From: Brevundimonas sp. ASV9
GTDB lineage: Bacteria > Pseudomonadota > Alphaproteobacteria > Caulobacterales > Caulobacteraceae
Length of the DNA stretch: 51,853 nt
Assembly (NCBI RefSeq): GCF_016429195.1
Contig: NZ_JAELUF010000013.1
Location: 1-51,853, forward strand
Reading direction: 5' to 3'
Below the pieces are notes generated by a model that saw only the letters and a program-made list of their open reading frames with translations, was not told the origin of the DNA and searched no databases. This document shows, in pieces, positions 33,189 through 44,796 of the stretch (position 1 is the first letter of the stretch; each line of letters opens with the position of its first letter). Position numbers and translations under genes: made by a program.

Positions 33189-35075
33189 CTACGCCAGTCG
33201 CCAGCGTTGCAGCTTTTCCAGCACGTCGGCGACGATCTGGTCGCGGGTGAAGCCGGTGATGTCGTGGGGGCGTTCGCCTTGGCCGGTCTGGGCGGTCAGT
33301 CGCCATTCCAGCAGGCGGCGGCCTTCGGGCGTCTCGCGCTGGGTCACGGCGGGACGCGGCCGCGAGCGGGCGCCCAGGCGATAGATGAAGGTGCGCTCGC
33401 CCTGTTTGACCGTCAGCCAGGCGACGCCGTCGTCACGCCCGATCTCGGATTCCGCCGCCTCGGCCTCCATGGCCGCGTGAACCGTCTCCAGCGCGGGCAG
33501 GCCGTGGCGCTCGATCTCATCGTCGATGTCGCTGCGGCTGGCCGGGGCCAGGATGCGTTTCAGCTGCTGCGCCAGGGGCGCGCCTTCGGTCTCGAGGTTG
33601 CGGCCCGCGACATCGGCGTTCATCTGGCGCACCAGACCGATCGACAGCAGGATCATGATCAGTACGAAGGGCAGGGCGGCGGCCAGGGTCGCCGCCTGCA
33701 GCGCGCCCAGCCCGCCCGCCAGCAACAGGGTCGCGGCGATCAGACCCAGCAGCAGGCACCAATAGACCCGCTGCCAGCGCGGCGTGTCGTCGGCCCCGCC
33801 AGAGGCGATGGTGTCGATCACCAGGGCACCGGAATCGGCCGAGGTGACGAAGAAGACCGCGACCAGCAGGATCGCCAGGCCCGAGGTGAAGGCCGCGCCC
33901 GGCAGTTGCTCAAGGAAGTAGAACAGGGCAGTCGACAGATCGGCCGAGACGGCGTTGGAAATCGCACCCGCCGCCTGCCCCATGTCCAGGCTGATCGCCG
34001 TATTGCCGAAGACGGTCATCCACAGGAAGGTGAAGCCGGCCGGCACCAGCAGCACGTTCAGCAGGAACTCCTGCACCGTTCGCCCGCGCGAAATCCGGGC
34101 GATGAACATCCCCACGAACGGCGACCAGGCGATCCACCAGGCCCAGTAGAACAGGGTCCAATCCGCCATCCAGGCGCGCGGCTCATAGGCGTAGAGGGTG
34201 AAGGTCCGCTCGACGAAATGGCTGAGATAGAAGCCGAAGTTCTGGACCAGGGCCTTGAACAGGAAGCCGGTCGGCCCGACCACCAGCACGAACAGCATCA
34301 ACAGCACCGCCAGAATCAGGTTCAGCTCGGACAGCCGGCGCACCCCCTTGCCGACCCCGCTCATGACCGAGGCGGTCGCCGCCGCCATGACCACGACGAT
34401 CAGCCCGACCTGAACCCAGGCCGTGTTGGGAACGCCCAGCAGATAGGTCAGGCCGCTGTTCATCTGCGACACGCCGAAACCCAGAGACGTGGCGATGCCG
34501 AACGCCGTGCCCCAGATGGCGAAGATATCGACCGCATCGCCGATGGGCCCGTTGACGCGCCTGCCCAGCAAGGGCGACAGCCCCGACCTCAGCGTCAGCG
34601 GCAGACCCTTGCGGTGCGCGAAGAAGGCCAGGCTGAGGCCCACCAGCGCATAGATCGACCAGGCGTGCGCCCCATAGTGGAAGAAGGTGATGCCCATGGC
34701 CTGACGCGCGGCGTCGAAGGTGCGGCCGGCGCCCTCGGGCGGATTGATATAGTGCTGGATCGGCTCAGCGACGCCGAAATACATCAGGCCGATCCCCATG
34801 CCGGCGGCGAACAGCATTGCCAGCCAGGACAGATAGGGAAAGTCCGGCTCGGCGTCGTCCGGCCCCAGCTTCAGCGCGCCCGTGGGGCCGATCGCCAGCA
34901 CCAGCACCAGCCCCACGAAGGCGGCGACCGAGGCGATATAGAGCCAGCCGAAGGTGTCGATCACCCAGGCCTGAACGCTCTGGAACAGGCGGTCGGATTC
35001 TCCCGGCGCGACGATGGCGACAAGCAGCAGCAGCGCGATGATGGCGCTCGCGCCCCAGAACACGCGGGGGTTCAT
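33189..35075 (-). CDS. BCCT-family betaine/choline transporter
   Basis: A 628-residue, 12-helix transporter for a quaternary ammonium compound, driven by Na+ or H+. The family signature is visible: GMGIGLMYFGVAEPIQHY on helix 3 and WTLFYWAWWIAWSPFVGMFIARISRGRTVQEF on helix 8, with the Trp residues that box the trimethylammonium group. A long cytosolic C-terminal domain (about 130 residues) resembles that of BetT-type choline transporters. I take the Met at 35075 (MNPRVFWG) as the start because it matches the family N-terminus; ATG at 35090 or GTG at 35135 are possible. No betA/betB lies nearby. Confidence 0.88.
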   Translation of the reverse strand: MNPRVFWGASAIIALLLLVAIVAPGESDRLFQSVQAWVIDTFGWLYIASVAAFVGLVLVLAIGPTGALKLGPDDAEPDFPYLSWLAMLFAAGMGIGLMYFGVAEPIQHYINPPEGAGRTFDAARQAMGITFFHYGAHAWSIYALVGLSLAFFAHRKGLPLTLRSGLSPLLGRRVNGPIGDAVDIFAIWGTAFGIATSLGFGVSQMNSGLTYLLGVPNTAWVQVGLIVVVMAAATASVMSGVGKGVRRLSELNLILAVLLMLFVLVVGPTGFLFKALVQNFGFYLSHFVERTFTLYAYEPRAWMADWTLFYWAWWIAWSPFVGMFIARISRGRTVQEFLLNVLLVPAGFTFLWMTVFGNTAISLDMGQAAGAISNAVSADLSTALFYFLEQLPGAAFTSGLAILLVAVFFVTSADSGALVIDTIASGGADDTPRWQRVYWCLLLGLIAATLLLAGGLGALQAATLAAALPFVLIMILLSIGLVRQMNADVAGRNLETEGAPLAQQLKRILAPASRSDIDDEIERHGLPALETVHAAMEAEAAESEIGRDDGVAWLTVKQGERTFIYRLGARSRPRPAVTQRETPEGRRLLEWRLTAQTGQGERPHDITGFTRDQIVADVLEKLQRWRLA

Positions 35076-35250
35076 CTTCGTGGTCAGCATCGGGTCAAAG
35101 CGTATGGCGAAGCTGACAGTTCCCAGCTTGGCCACAACCGCGCCGTCTCGATGAAGAAGATGTAACTTTGCGATTCAAAGTAACGCCGATAGTCAGCCTT
35201 ATCGACGGGCGCAAACAGACGCCCGCGCACTCTTTCAGGATCGCCGGGGC

Positions 35251-37542
35251 ATGACCTCTTCCAAACTCGTTCTCATGCTGGGTGCGGCCGCCGTCGCCCT
35301 GCCCGGTGCCGCTCTGGCCCAGAGCCAGACGTCGTCTCAAACCCCGCCGCCGGCGACGACGAGGCAGCCGGCCGCCCAGACCCCGGCGACGACGGCGCAG
35401 ACGCCCGCGCCGCGCACCCAGACGGCCGAACCGGCCCAGCAACAGCAGCCCGCCAGCGTCGGCGACGTGGTCGTCAACGCCCGCGCCAATGACGTGCGCA
35501 CCTCGATCGACTCGGTCAGCTACAGCCTGGCCAACGACCTTCAGGCGACGACGGGCAGTCTGGCCGACGCGCTGCGTAACGTGCCGTCGGTGGACGTGGA
35601 TCCTGAGGGCAATGTGTCGCTGCGTGGCGACGCCAATGTCACCATCCTGGTCGACGGCCGCCCGTCGGGCATTCTTACTGGCCCCGGTCGCGGCCAGGCC
35701 CTGATCCAACTGCCGGCCAGCCAATACGCCCGCATCGAGGTCATGACCAATCCGTCCGCCGCCTACAGCCCCGAGGGTTCGGGCGGGGTCATCAACCTGA
35801 TCACCAAGCCCACGGCGCCCAAGCCGGGCACCCAGACGACCGGCTCGCTGCGCGTCAACGTCGGCGACAACGGCCGCTGGAACGCGGGCCTCAGCGGCTC
35901 GTACCAGAAGGATCGCCTGACGTTGTCTGGCGACGCCAGCTATCGCTCCGATCCGACCGAACTGACCTTCAACCGCGTCCGTGAACAGCTGGACCCGGTC
36001 ACCGGCGCGGTGGTGTCGACCACGACCGTCGAACAGCCGGTCGAGTCCGAGCAGAACGGCGCCTTCGCCCGCTTCACGGCCGAATACAAGCTGGACGACA
36101 AGACCCAGCTGACCGGCGAACTGCGTGGCGTGGCCTTCGACGGCACGGGGTCGGGCGACGGCCTGTATGAAACCCGCAACGCCGCCGGCGCGGTGACCAG
36201 CGCCTATCGCCGGGTCGGCGATTCAGACTTCACCTTCAACAACTGGGGCGCCACGGCGCGCGTGCTGCGCCGCTTCGACGGCGACGGCCATGAGTGGTCC
36301 AACGAGCTGCGCTACGATTCCAACGCCAACGACACCACCAGCCAGACCCTGACCACCTTCCTCACCCCGGCGGGCGCGGCCTTGTATGAGCGGACCAGGA
36401 CCGCGGTCGATCAGGTGACCTGGGGCTTCACCAGCGCCTACACCCGCCCGATGTCCGACGGCGGCAAGCTGCGCCTGGGCTATGAGCTGAACGCCCAGCG
36501 TCCCGAGCAGGACGCCGAGTTCCTGCGCGGTCCCTCGCAGGCGGCCTTGGCCCCGGTCCCGGCCCTGAACAACCGCTTCGAAGCCACCCAGACGGTGCAT
36601 GCCCTCTACACCACCTATGAGCGGCCGCTGGGCGAGAAGCTGTCGGCCCAACTGGGTCTGCGGCTTGAGCAGGCGGACATCGAGATCAAGGATCTGACCG
36701 GCGGCGCCTCGGCGTCTCAGGACTATTTCCGCGCCTATCCGACCGCCCACCTCCAGTATCAGCTGACGCCCGAACAGACCTTGCGCGCCAGCTATTCGCG
36801 CCGCATCCAGCGGCCCCAGCCCAGCCAGCTGAATCCCTTCGTCGTCTATCAGGACCCGCTGAACGTCCGCTCGGGCAATCCGGATCTGGAGCCGCAGGAG
36901 ACCGACAGCTTCGAGGCCATGTGGCAGATGCGAAAGGGCCAGAGCTTCTATCAGGCCACCGCCTATCTGCGGAACACCGACAAGGCGTTCACAGACGTGG
37001 CGTCCGACATCGGCGGCGGTGTCTTCCTGACCCGTCCGGAAAACCTGGGCTCGCGCCGCGACCTGGGCGTGGAGGCGACGGCGAACGGGCGACTGCATCC
37101 GACCCTGCGCTACAGCGCCAGCGTCAACGCCTTCCGTCAGGAGATCGACTCGGGCGCTGTCGTCGGCGGCGGCGACCGCGAGGCCACCCTGGCCAGCGGC
37201 CGTCTCAGCCTGAACTGGCAGCCGACGGCCAAGGACTTCGTCCAGGTCTCCAGCTTCTGGCAGGGCGACAGCCTGTTGGCCCAAGGCCGGCGCGAGGCCG
37301 GCGGCATGGTCAATCTGGGCTATCGCAGGAAGCTGAGCGAGCAGTTGTCGTTCAACTTCACCGCACGGGACCTGTTCAACACCTTCAACACCACGACCAT
37401 CTACGAGACGCCGCAGTTCCGCGAACGCTCGGAGCAGGACATCAAGCTGCGGGCCTTCTACATCGGCCTGACCTGGAACTTCGGCGGTCCGCGCCGCCAG
37501 CCGGAACAGTTCGACTTCTCGACCGGCCCGACCGGGGGCTGA
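35251..37542 (+). CDS. TonB-dependent receptor-like outer-membrane beta-barrel protein
   Basis: A 763-residue protein with a signal peptide (residues 1-23, ending ALAQS), a Thr/Pro/Gln-rich linker of about 45 residues, a plug domain (LADALRNVPSVDVDPEGNVSLRGD, seen as LRNVPSVDV and VTILVDGRPSG, then GSGGVINLITKP) and a large barrel. It resembles the group of receptors with an outer-membrane barrel of family 3, often linked to uptake of peptides or glycans. The C-terminus is not the usual terminal Phe but a tail rich in Pro and Gly after the last strand. The Gln/Pro linker may extend in the periplasm to contact TonB. Confidence 0.87.
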   Translation: MTSSKLVLMLGAAAVALPGAALAQSQTSSQTPPPATTRQPAAQTPATTAQTPAPRTQTAEPAQQQQPASVGDVVVNARANDVRTSIDSVSYSLANDLQATTGSLADALRNVPSVDVDPEGNVSLRGDANVTILVDGRPSGILTGPGRGQALIQLPASQYARIEVMTNPSAAYSPEGSGGVINLITKPTAPKPGTQTTGSLRVNVGDNGRWNAGLSGSYQKDRLTLSGDASYRSDPTELTFNRVREQLDPVTGAVVSTTTVEQPVESEQNGAFARFTAEYKLDDKTQLTGELRGVAFDGTGSGDGLYETRNAAGAVTSAYRRVGDSDFTFNNWGATARVLRRFDGDGHEWSNELRYDSNANDTTSQTLTTFLTPAGAALYERTRTAVDQVTWGFTSAYTRPMSDGGKLRLGYELNAQRPEQDAEFLRGPSQAALAPVPALNNRFEATQTVHALYTTYERPLGEKLSAQLGLRLEQADIEIKDLTGGASASQDYFRAYPTAHLQYQLTPEQTLRASYSRRIQRPQPSQLNPFVVYQDPLNVRSGNPDLEPQETDSFEAMWQMRKGQSFYQATAYLRNTDKAFTDVASDIGGGVFLTRPENLGSRRDLGVEATANGRLHPTLRYSASVNAFRQEIDSGAVVGGGDREATLASGRLSLNWQPTAKDFVQVSSFWQGDSLLAQGRREAGGMVNLGYRRKLSEQLSFNFTARDLFNTFNTTTIYETPQFRERSEQDIKLRAFYIGLTWNFGGPRRQPEQFDFSTGPTGG

Positions 37543-37564
37543 CGAGCTGACGGGGGACGCGGGC

Positions 37565-38206
37565 TCAGGTCCACGTCTCCCAGGCCAGCCAGGCGGCGAC
37601 CACGACCAGGCCGCCGGCCATCACCGCGCGCAGGGCGCGACCCTGCATCCGTGGCGCCAGCCGCGCCGCGCCCGCGCCGCCGATCACGATCAGGCTGTGC
37701 ACCAGGACGGCGACCGCCAGATGCAGGCTACCCAGCGTCAGGGCCTGGCTCAGCGGCGCGCCGTGGTCCGGCCGCATGAAGGTCGGCAGCAGGGCGACAT
37801 AGAAGACCGCGGCCTTGGGATTCAGCAGATTGCCCATCAGGCCGCGCACGAACAGGCTGCGAAGCGAGCGCGCCTCCGGCGTCGGCGCGGCCTCGATCGT
37901 CGGCGCGCGCCAGGCCTCCCACGCCAGCCACAGTAGAAACAGCACGCCCGCCCAACGCAGGCCCTGATACAGCGGCGGCCAGACGGAAAAGACCTCCGTC
38001 AGCCCATAGGCGGCCGCCAGCATCCACACCGCCAGCCCCAGGGTCACGCCCGCCACAGCCGCGAAACCGGCCAGCCGTCCCCGCGCCAGGGCGACCAGCG
38101 CCAGCCAGCCCATGTTCGGCCCCGGCGTCAGCTCGATCAGCGCCACGGCGATCAAAAAGGGGCCGACGACGGCCGGATCGACGGGCCAGGCGGAATGGGC
38201 GATCAC
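37565..38206 (-). CDS. LysE/RhtB-family exporter
   Basis: A 213-residue membrane protein with about six helices. VALIELTPGPNMGWLALVAL near residue 25 is the conserved Pro-Gly-Pro-Asn motif of amino-acid exporters of the LysE/RhtB family, and GNLLNPKAAVFYVALLPTF carries the second conserved block (Asn-Pro-Lys). It would export an amino acid or related metabolite; the substrate is unknown. It is convergent with the barrel gene and divergent from clpB. Confidence 0.88.
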   Translation of the reverse strand: MIAHSAWPVDPAVVGPFLIAVALIELTPGPNMGWLALVALARGRLAGFAAVAGVTLGLAVWMLAAAYGLTEVFSVWPPLYQGLRWAGVLFLLWLAWEAWRAPTIEAAPTPEARSLRSLFVRGLMGNLLNPKAAVFYVALLPTFMRPDHGAPLSQALTLGSLHLAVAVLVHSLIVIGGAGAARLAPRMQGRALRAVMAGGLVVVAAWLAWETWT

Positions 38207-38283
38207 GAGGCGCTCCTGTTCGCCAGAGCCTAGGCGCGCGGCGGCGAAACGGACAGCCCCGAAAGCCGCCCAGCGGACCCCTT

Positions 38284-38303
38284 GTGTGACCCGATCGTCA
38301 CAC
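38284..38303. promoter_or_regulatory. inverted repeat upstream of clpB
   Basis: GTGTGAC-N6-GTCACAC is a perfect 7-base inverted repeat in the 173-base gap between lysE and clpB. It could be an operator. A CTTGTG at 38281-38286 loosely resembles a heat-shock sigma-32 -35 element, but no good -10 follows. Confidence 0.4.
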
Positions 38304-38379
38304 CCACCTCGATCTCAACGGCGTGCTGCTCAGCAGAGGGTGCGCTGAAATCCATCCGCCTCCCGAGGGGACTGAAACC

Positions 38380-40967
<2,588 letters not shown>

Positions 40968-40968
<1 letters not shown>

Positions 40969-41519
40969 TGACGCTTCCCCAAGTTGACTGGTCTGCTGCC
41001 GGGACCGTCGTGACGGCTTTGGCCACGATCGTGCTTGCCGTTGTGACAGCGGTCCTCGCCCGAGAAACAAAGAGATTATCGGACGCAACAAGCCAGCCCA
41101 GCGTCGTTGTGACGTTGGAGCCAAGCCCGTGGTCAATCATTCACACTAATCTTGTGCTGCAGAATACGGGCACAGGAGCCGCATATGACATCGAGATGAG
41201 GTTTGACCCGCCTCTTGTGCTGCAGCGCCGAGGCGAAGTTGCAGAGATGCCAATGAGGTCGCTGTCTGTGCTGAAGCCGAATAGCTCATTCTCGGTGTTT
41301 TTGGATGGTTTTGAGAAGCTGAATGAGCGGGTCGTCGGCGTGGAAGTTAGCTGGTTACGCTCCCCTAAAGCCAAAAAGCGCGAGGGCCACAGCTATGTTT
41401 TGAATCTTCTCAAAGATTACGAAAACTGGGGCCAGCTAGGTGGGCCTCCGCCTTTGATTCAGATCGCGCAAGACATGAAGAAGCTGCGTGAGGAACTCAC
41501 CAATCTGGCCAAAAAGTAG
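40968..41519 (+). CDS. orphan single-pass membrane protein, lower GC
   Basis: A 183-residue protein of unknown family. Residues 10-30 (AAGTVVTALATIVLAVVTAVLA) form one membrane helix; after a short charged link comes a beta-rich domain (VVTLEPSPWS, LVLQNTGTGAAYDIEM) and a helical, Lys-rich end. This layout is common among small hypothetical proteins in accessory regions. Base composition is visibly more AT-rich than its neighbours and codon use includes AGA, TTA and ATA-type choices that are rare here. The ATG shares one base with the clpB stop (TGATG), yet the composition suggests it was acquired. The repeat element begins 15 bases after its stop. Confidence 0.75.
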
Positions 41520-41534
41520 TTTCGTCACTGAGAT

Positions 41535-41718
41535 CCTTCTCCCATTGGGAGAAGGTGGCCGCGAAGCGGACGGATGAGGGGCGGGTGTCGAAGTCGGCGT
41601 GAGCCGCCGCAGCGCTCGGGCCGCAGCGGGTGTCCGGGTGGCGTGCGACCCTCACCCTTTCGCGCAAGGCCGCTCGCTGCGCTCGCGGGCGCTCAAGCCC
41701 TCTCCCAATGGGAGAGGG
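41535..41718. repeat. inverted-repeat element, copy 1 (184 bp)
   Basis: Begins with a 21-base palindrome built on CTTCTCCCATTGGGAGAAG and ends with one built on CCTCTCCCAATGGGAGAGG. The inner flanks also pair: GGTGGCCGCGAAGCGG near the left end against an inverted CGCAAGGCCGCTCGC region near the right. No transposase. Stands next to a second copy with a 200-base period. Confidence 0.8.
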
Positions 41719-41734
41719 GCGTCTCCGTCCTGAT

Positions 41735-41917
41735 CCTTCTCCCGTTGGGAGAAGGTGGCCGCGAAGCGGTTGGATGAGGGTCGGGCGTCGAAGTCGGCGT
41801 GAGCCGCCGCAGGGGTCTGGCCGCAGCGGATGGTCGGGGACGGACGACCCTCACCCTTTCGCGCAAGGCCGCTCGCTGCGCTCTCGGGCGCTCAAGCCCT
41901 CTCCCAATGGGAGAGGG
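41735..41917. repeat. inverted-repeat element, copy 2 (183 bp)
   Basis: Same structure as copy 1, with palindromic ends at 41735-41755 and 41897-41917. The two copies are closely similar along most of their length, including the segment TCGAAGTCGGCGTGAGCCGC. The right end stops five bases before the stop codon of the DUF559 gene. Confidence 0.8.
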
Positions 41918-41921
41918 AAGG

Positions 41922-42278
41922 TTAGAGGCCGAGCGTCTTCGCGCGGTCGCGGATGGCGGCGTCGATGCGGCCGGAGTCGGCCAGGGCTTTGGCGTTGGTG
42001 AAGCGGATGACGGTCCAGCCCAGCGCCTCGATCGCCTGCTGGCGATAGTGGTCGTTCAAGACGACCTCGTCGCGTTCATGCACCCCGCCGTCGATCTCGA
42101 TGACCAGCCGCAGCGGCACGCAGGCGAAATCGACCACGAACCGGCCGACCGGATGCTGGCGACGCACCTTCCAGCCGTCGACGGCGCCCCCGCTCAACCG
42201 CGCCCATATCCGCTCCTCGGCCAAGCCGCCGACTTGGCGCAGTCCGCGAGCGCGCGGCGTCAGGCGATTGGTCGTCAT
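41922..42278 (-). CDS. DUF559 endonuclease-fold protein
   Basis: A 118-residue protein of the DUF559 family, which has a very-short-patch-repair/restriction-endonuclease-like fold. The core reads VRRQHPVGRFVVDFACVPLRLVIEIDGGVHE, where Asp and Glu-x-Asp could hold a metal, then YRQQAIEALGWTVIRFTNAKAL. AGGAGG is 7 bases before the ATG at 42278, which decides this start over one seven codons upstream. Function is unproven for the family; such genes are often mobile and scattered. Here it adjoins the repeat elements. Confidence 0.85.
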   Translation of the reverse strand: MTTNRLTPRARGLRQVGGLAEERIWARLSGGAVDGWKVRRQHPVGRFVVDFACVPLRLVIEIDGGVHERDEVVLNDHYRQQAIEALGWTVIRFTNAKALADSGRIDAAIRDRAKTLGL

Positions 42279-42400
42279 GCGCGGCTCCTCCTGACGCACC
42301 CTAACGCAAAGCCGCCAGCCCGCGCATCTGCGGCAAGGACCGCCAACGATTTCAACACCCTGCCGCCCGTAAGCGTCATCCTCCTGCCCATGCCTCCAAA

Positions 42401-42509
42401 CCGTGCGATCCTGTCTCGGTTCGTCCGCAGGGGACGCATCGCACGGTCGGGGAGGGCCAGATCAGACGAATTAGACGAATTAGACGGTGTTTTTGTCCGC
42501 CGACCGTCT
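42401..42509. other. intergenic stretch with inverted and direct repeats, prmC to DUF559 gene
   Basis: The 239-base gap holds a 9-base inverted repeat CCGTGCGAT (42401-42409) / ATCGCACGG (42438-42446), two tandem GACGAATTA units near 42467-42484, and AGACGGT / ACCGTCT (42482-42488 and 42503-42509) able to form a hairpin just after prmC. No gene and no T-run terminator seen. Confidence 0.5.
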
Positions 42510-42517
42510 GATCTCGG

Positions 42518-43429
42518 TCAGTCCTGCGGGATGGGATTGGTGCGCGGGTCCGGGCCGTTGGTGACGACGCGGTCGCGTTCGCCCAGGTCCTTGATGATCT
42601 TGACGTCGGTGAAGCCGGCGGCCTCGAACAGCGCCTTGACCTGCGGGCCCTGATCGAAGCCGATCTCGACGGCGAAGACGCCCAGCGGTTTCAGGATGCG
42701 TTTCACCTCGGGCGCCAGGTCGCGATAGGCCTGCAAGCCGTCGGGGCCGCCGTCCAGGGCCAGGTGCGGGTCGTGGTCGCGGACCTCCGGGTCCAGGGTC
42801 GCGATATGGTCGGTCGCGATATAGGGCGGGTTGGACAAGACGAGGTCGAAGCTGGCGTCGCCGAAGCCCGCGGCCCATTCGGTGCGCAGGAAGGTCGCGC
42901 GCTCGTTCAGGTCCAGGTTGGCGGCGTTCTCCTTGGCCACCGCCAGGGCTTCGGACGAGATGTCGGTGCCGACCCCGCGCGCGGCCGGACGCTCGGCCAG
43001 AAGCGCCAACAGGATCGCGCCCGAGCCGGTGCCCAGGTCGATGGCGTCGAAGGCCTCGGTCTTGCCGAAAGCCAGCATGGACACGTCCATCAGGGTCTCA
43101 GTGTCGGGGCGGGGGCTGAGGACGTCGGGGGTGACGTTCAGCATGATCTTCCAGAAGCCCTTCTTGCCGACGATGCGCGAGACGGGCTCGCGCTTCAGCC
43201 GGCGCTCGACCATGGCCTCATAGGCGCTCAGCTGGTCGGCGGTGATGGGCCGATAGGGGTCGGTCAGGATATCCATGCGGCTGGCGCCGGCGGCGGCCTC
43301 CAGCAGCAGGCGGGCGTCGATGGCGGGGCTGTCGATGCGGCCGGTCTTCAGCCGGGCCTGCGCCGCCTTCCAGGCGGTCAGCAGGGTCGGGGCGTCGGTG
43401 TCGGACTTGGGCGTGATGGGGTCGGTCAT
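42518..43429 (-). CDS. prmC: release-factor glutamine methyltransferase
   Basis: A 303-residue SAM-dependent enzyme that methylates the Gln of the GGQ motif in release factors RF1 and RF2. The N-terminal helical domain (1-95) is followed by the methyltransferase fold with DVLSPRPDTETL, AIDLGTGSGAILLALL (SAM site), VGTDISSEAL and LVLSNPPYI, the Asn-Pro-Pro-Tyr catalytic motif. VEIGFDQG near the end is also typical. prfA is not adjacent within the window. A gene on the other strand begins 80 bases upstream of its start. Confidence 0.94.
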   Translation of the reverse strand: MTDPITPKSDTDAPTLLTAWKAAQARLKTGRIDSPAIDARLLLEAAAGASRMDILTDPYRPITADQLSAYEAMVERRLKREPVSRIVGKKGFWKIMLNVTPDVLSPRPDTETLMDVSMLAFGKTEAFDAIDLGTGSGAILLALLAERPAARGVGTDISSEALAVAKENAANLDLNERATFLRTEWAAGFGDASFDLVLSNPPYIATDHIATLDPEVRDHDPHLALDGGPDGLQAYRDLAPEVKRILKPLGVFAVEIGFDQGPQVKALFEAAGFTDVKIIKDLGERDRVVTNGPDPRTNPIPQD

Positions 43430-43509
43430 GGGCGTTGATTGGCCCGGCCCGGCGCCGATTTCAAGCGCGACAGGAGGAACGCGAGGCCAGCTTGACCGTT
43501 CGCGTCGGG

Positions 43510-44796
43510 ATGACTGCGCGCCGCCCCTCCCGCCTCGCCCCGCTTCGCAACCTCTTCGCCCGGGCGCCGGCGCCGGTCGAGCGCGGCCGGGTGTGGAAGT
43601 TCCTGGCCGCCGCCGCCGGGGGTCTGGCCGCCGGGGCCGGCGCCGCCCACCTGCTCTACAGCCAGGGGCACAAGGTCGGGGTCGAGTTGCGCGTCCCCCG
43701 CCCCGAGCCCCTGCCGCCCAAGGTCCCCACGCCCGAGGACTATGAGGCCCAGGAGCCCGGTCGCGGCCGTATGGCCAAACGGCCCGAGCACATTCCGCAC
43801 AGGGGCTGGTCCGACATCGTCTGGCGCACCGGCGGGTCCTATTTCGGCGACCGGGTCGGCTTCGTCGCCGGCGGCGTGACCTTCTTCACCCTGCTGTCGC
43901 TGTTCCCGCTGCTGGGGACGTTCGTCACCCTCTACGGCCTGTTCGCCGATCCGGCCGACGCCTGGGGCCGGCTGCAGTTCCTCTACGCCCTGCTGCCCGA
44001 CAGCATCGCCGAGTTCTTGGGCGGGGAGATGCAGCGGCTGGCCGAGAACTCCAACAGCCAGCTGACCTTCACCCTGGCCTGGACCCTGGCCCTGTCGCTG
44101 TGGACCGCCAACGGGGCGGTCAAGGTGCTGTTCTACGGCCTTAACGTCGCCTACCACGAGGTCGAACGCCGCAACATCGTGCGCTACAACCTGATCTGCA
44201 TGGCCTTCACCGTCGGGGCCATCATCGCCGTGCTGCTGACCTCGGTCCTGGTCGTCGGCGTGCCGGTGGTGGTGCGGCTGTTCGGGCTGGAGGAGGAGTG
44301 GGGCCTGATCGCCCCGCTGCGCTGGCCACTGCTATTGGCGGGCTATATCGCGGCCCTGACCGTCATCTACCGCTATGGCCCCTGCCGTCAGCGCGCGCGT
44401 TGGCGCTGGGTCACGCCGGGCGCGATCTTCGCGGCGGTGCTCAGCCTGACCGTCTCCTTCCTGTTCAGCTGGTATCTGTCCAACTTCGTGCGGACCGACA
44501 GCTACGGGCCGCTGGCGGCCATGATGGGTTTCCTGCTGTGGACCTGGCTGTCGGTGCAGGTGATCCTGATGGGCGCCGAGCTGAACGCCGAGATCGAGCA
44601 CCAGACCGCCGTGGACACCACGACCGGCAAGCCCCTGCCGATCGGCGAGCGGGGCGCCAAGGTCGCCGACAGCATCGGCGCCCGGCGCGGCAATCCCGCG
44701 GCCCTAGCCTTCACCCAGCGCCAGGCCGAGCGGGTGGCGGATCGCCTGCGCGGCCGCCAGAACCGCAAGGCCGCCGAGCGCGTCGCTACAGAATGA
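43510..44796 (+). CDS. YihY/BrkB-family inner-membrane protein
   Basis: A 428-residue protein with about six membrane helices in the central part. After an Arg-rich N-terminus and one helix (residues 30-50), the family block begins with [28 protein letters not shown], followed by [25 protein letters not shown] and, near the end, [25 protein letters not shown], a strong YihY signature. Once annotated as ribonuclease BN, the family is now thought to be a transporter or envelope protein; its role is not established. I use the ATG at 43510; the Shine-Dalgarno-like AGGAGG at 43471 would better suit a TTG at 43492. The stop overlaps the hslU end by 11 bases on the other strand. Confidence 0.85.
   Translation: MTARRPSRLAPLRNLFARAPAPVERGRVWKFLAAAAGGLAAGAGAAHLLYSQGHKVGVELRVPRPEPLPPKVPTPEDYEAQEPGRGRMAKRPEHIPHRGWSDIVWRTGGSYFGDRVGFVAGGVTFFTLLSLFPLLGTFVTLYGLFADPADAWGRLQFLYALLPDSIAEFLGGEMQRLAENSNSQLTFTLAWTLALSLWTANGAVKVLFYGLNVAYHEVERRNIVRYNLICMAFTVGAIIAVLLTSVLVVGVPVVVRLFGLEEEWGLIAPLRWPLLLAGYIAALTVIYRYGPCRQRARWRWVTPGAIFAAVLSLTVSFLFSWYLSNFVRTDSYGPLAAMMGFLLWTWLSVQVILMGAELNAEIEHQTAVDTTTGKPLPIGERGAKVADSIGARRGNPAALAFTQRQAERVADRLRGRQNRKAAERVATE

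Noticed and set aside
38285..38302. CRP-type site upstream of clpB.
   Set aside because: The TGTGA and TCACA halves are separated by eight bases, not six, so it is listed only as an inverted repeat of unknown use.
41922..42278. Part of a restriction or defence system.
   Set aside because: The DUF559 protein has an endonuclease-like fold, but no methyltransferase or other defence gene is adjacent.
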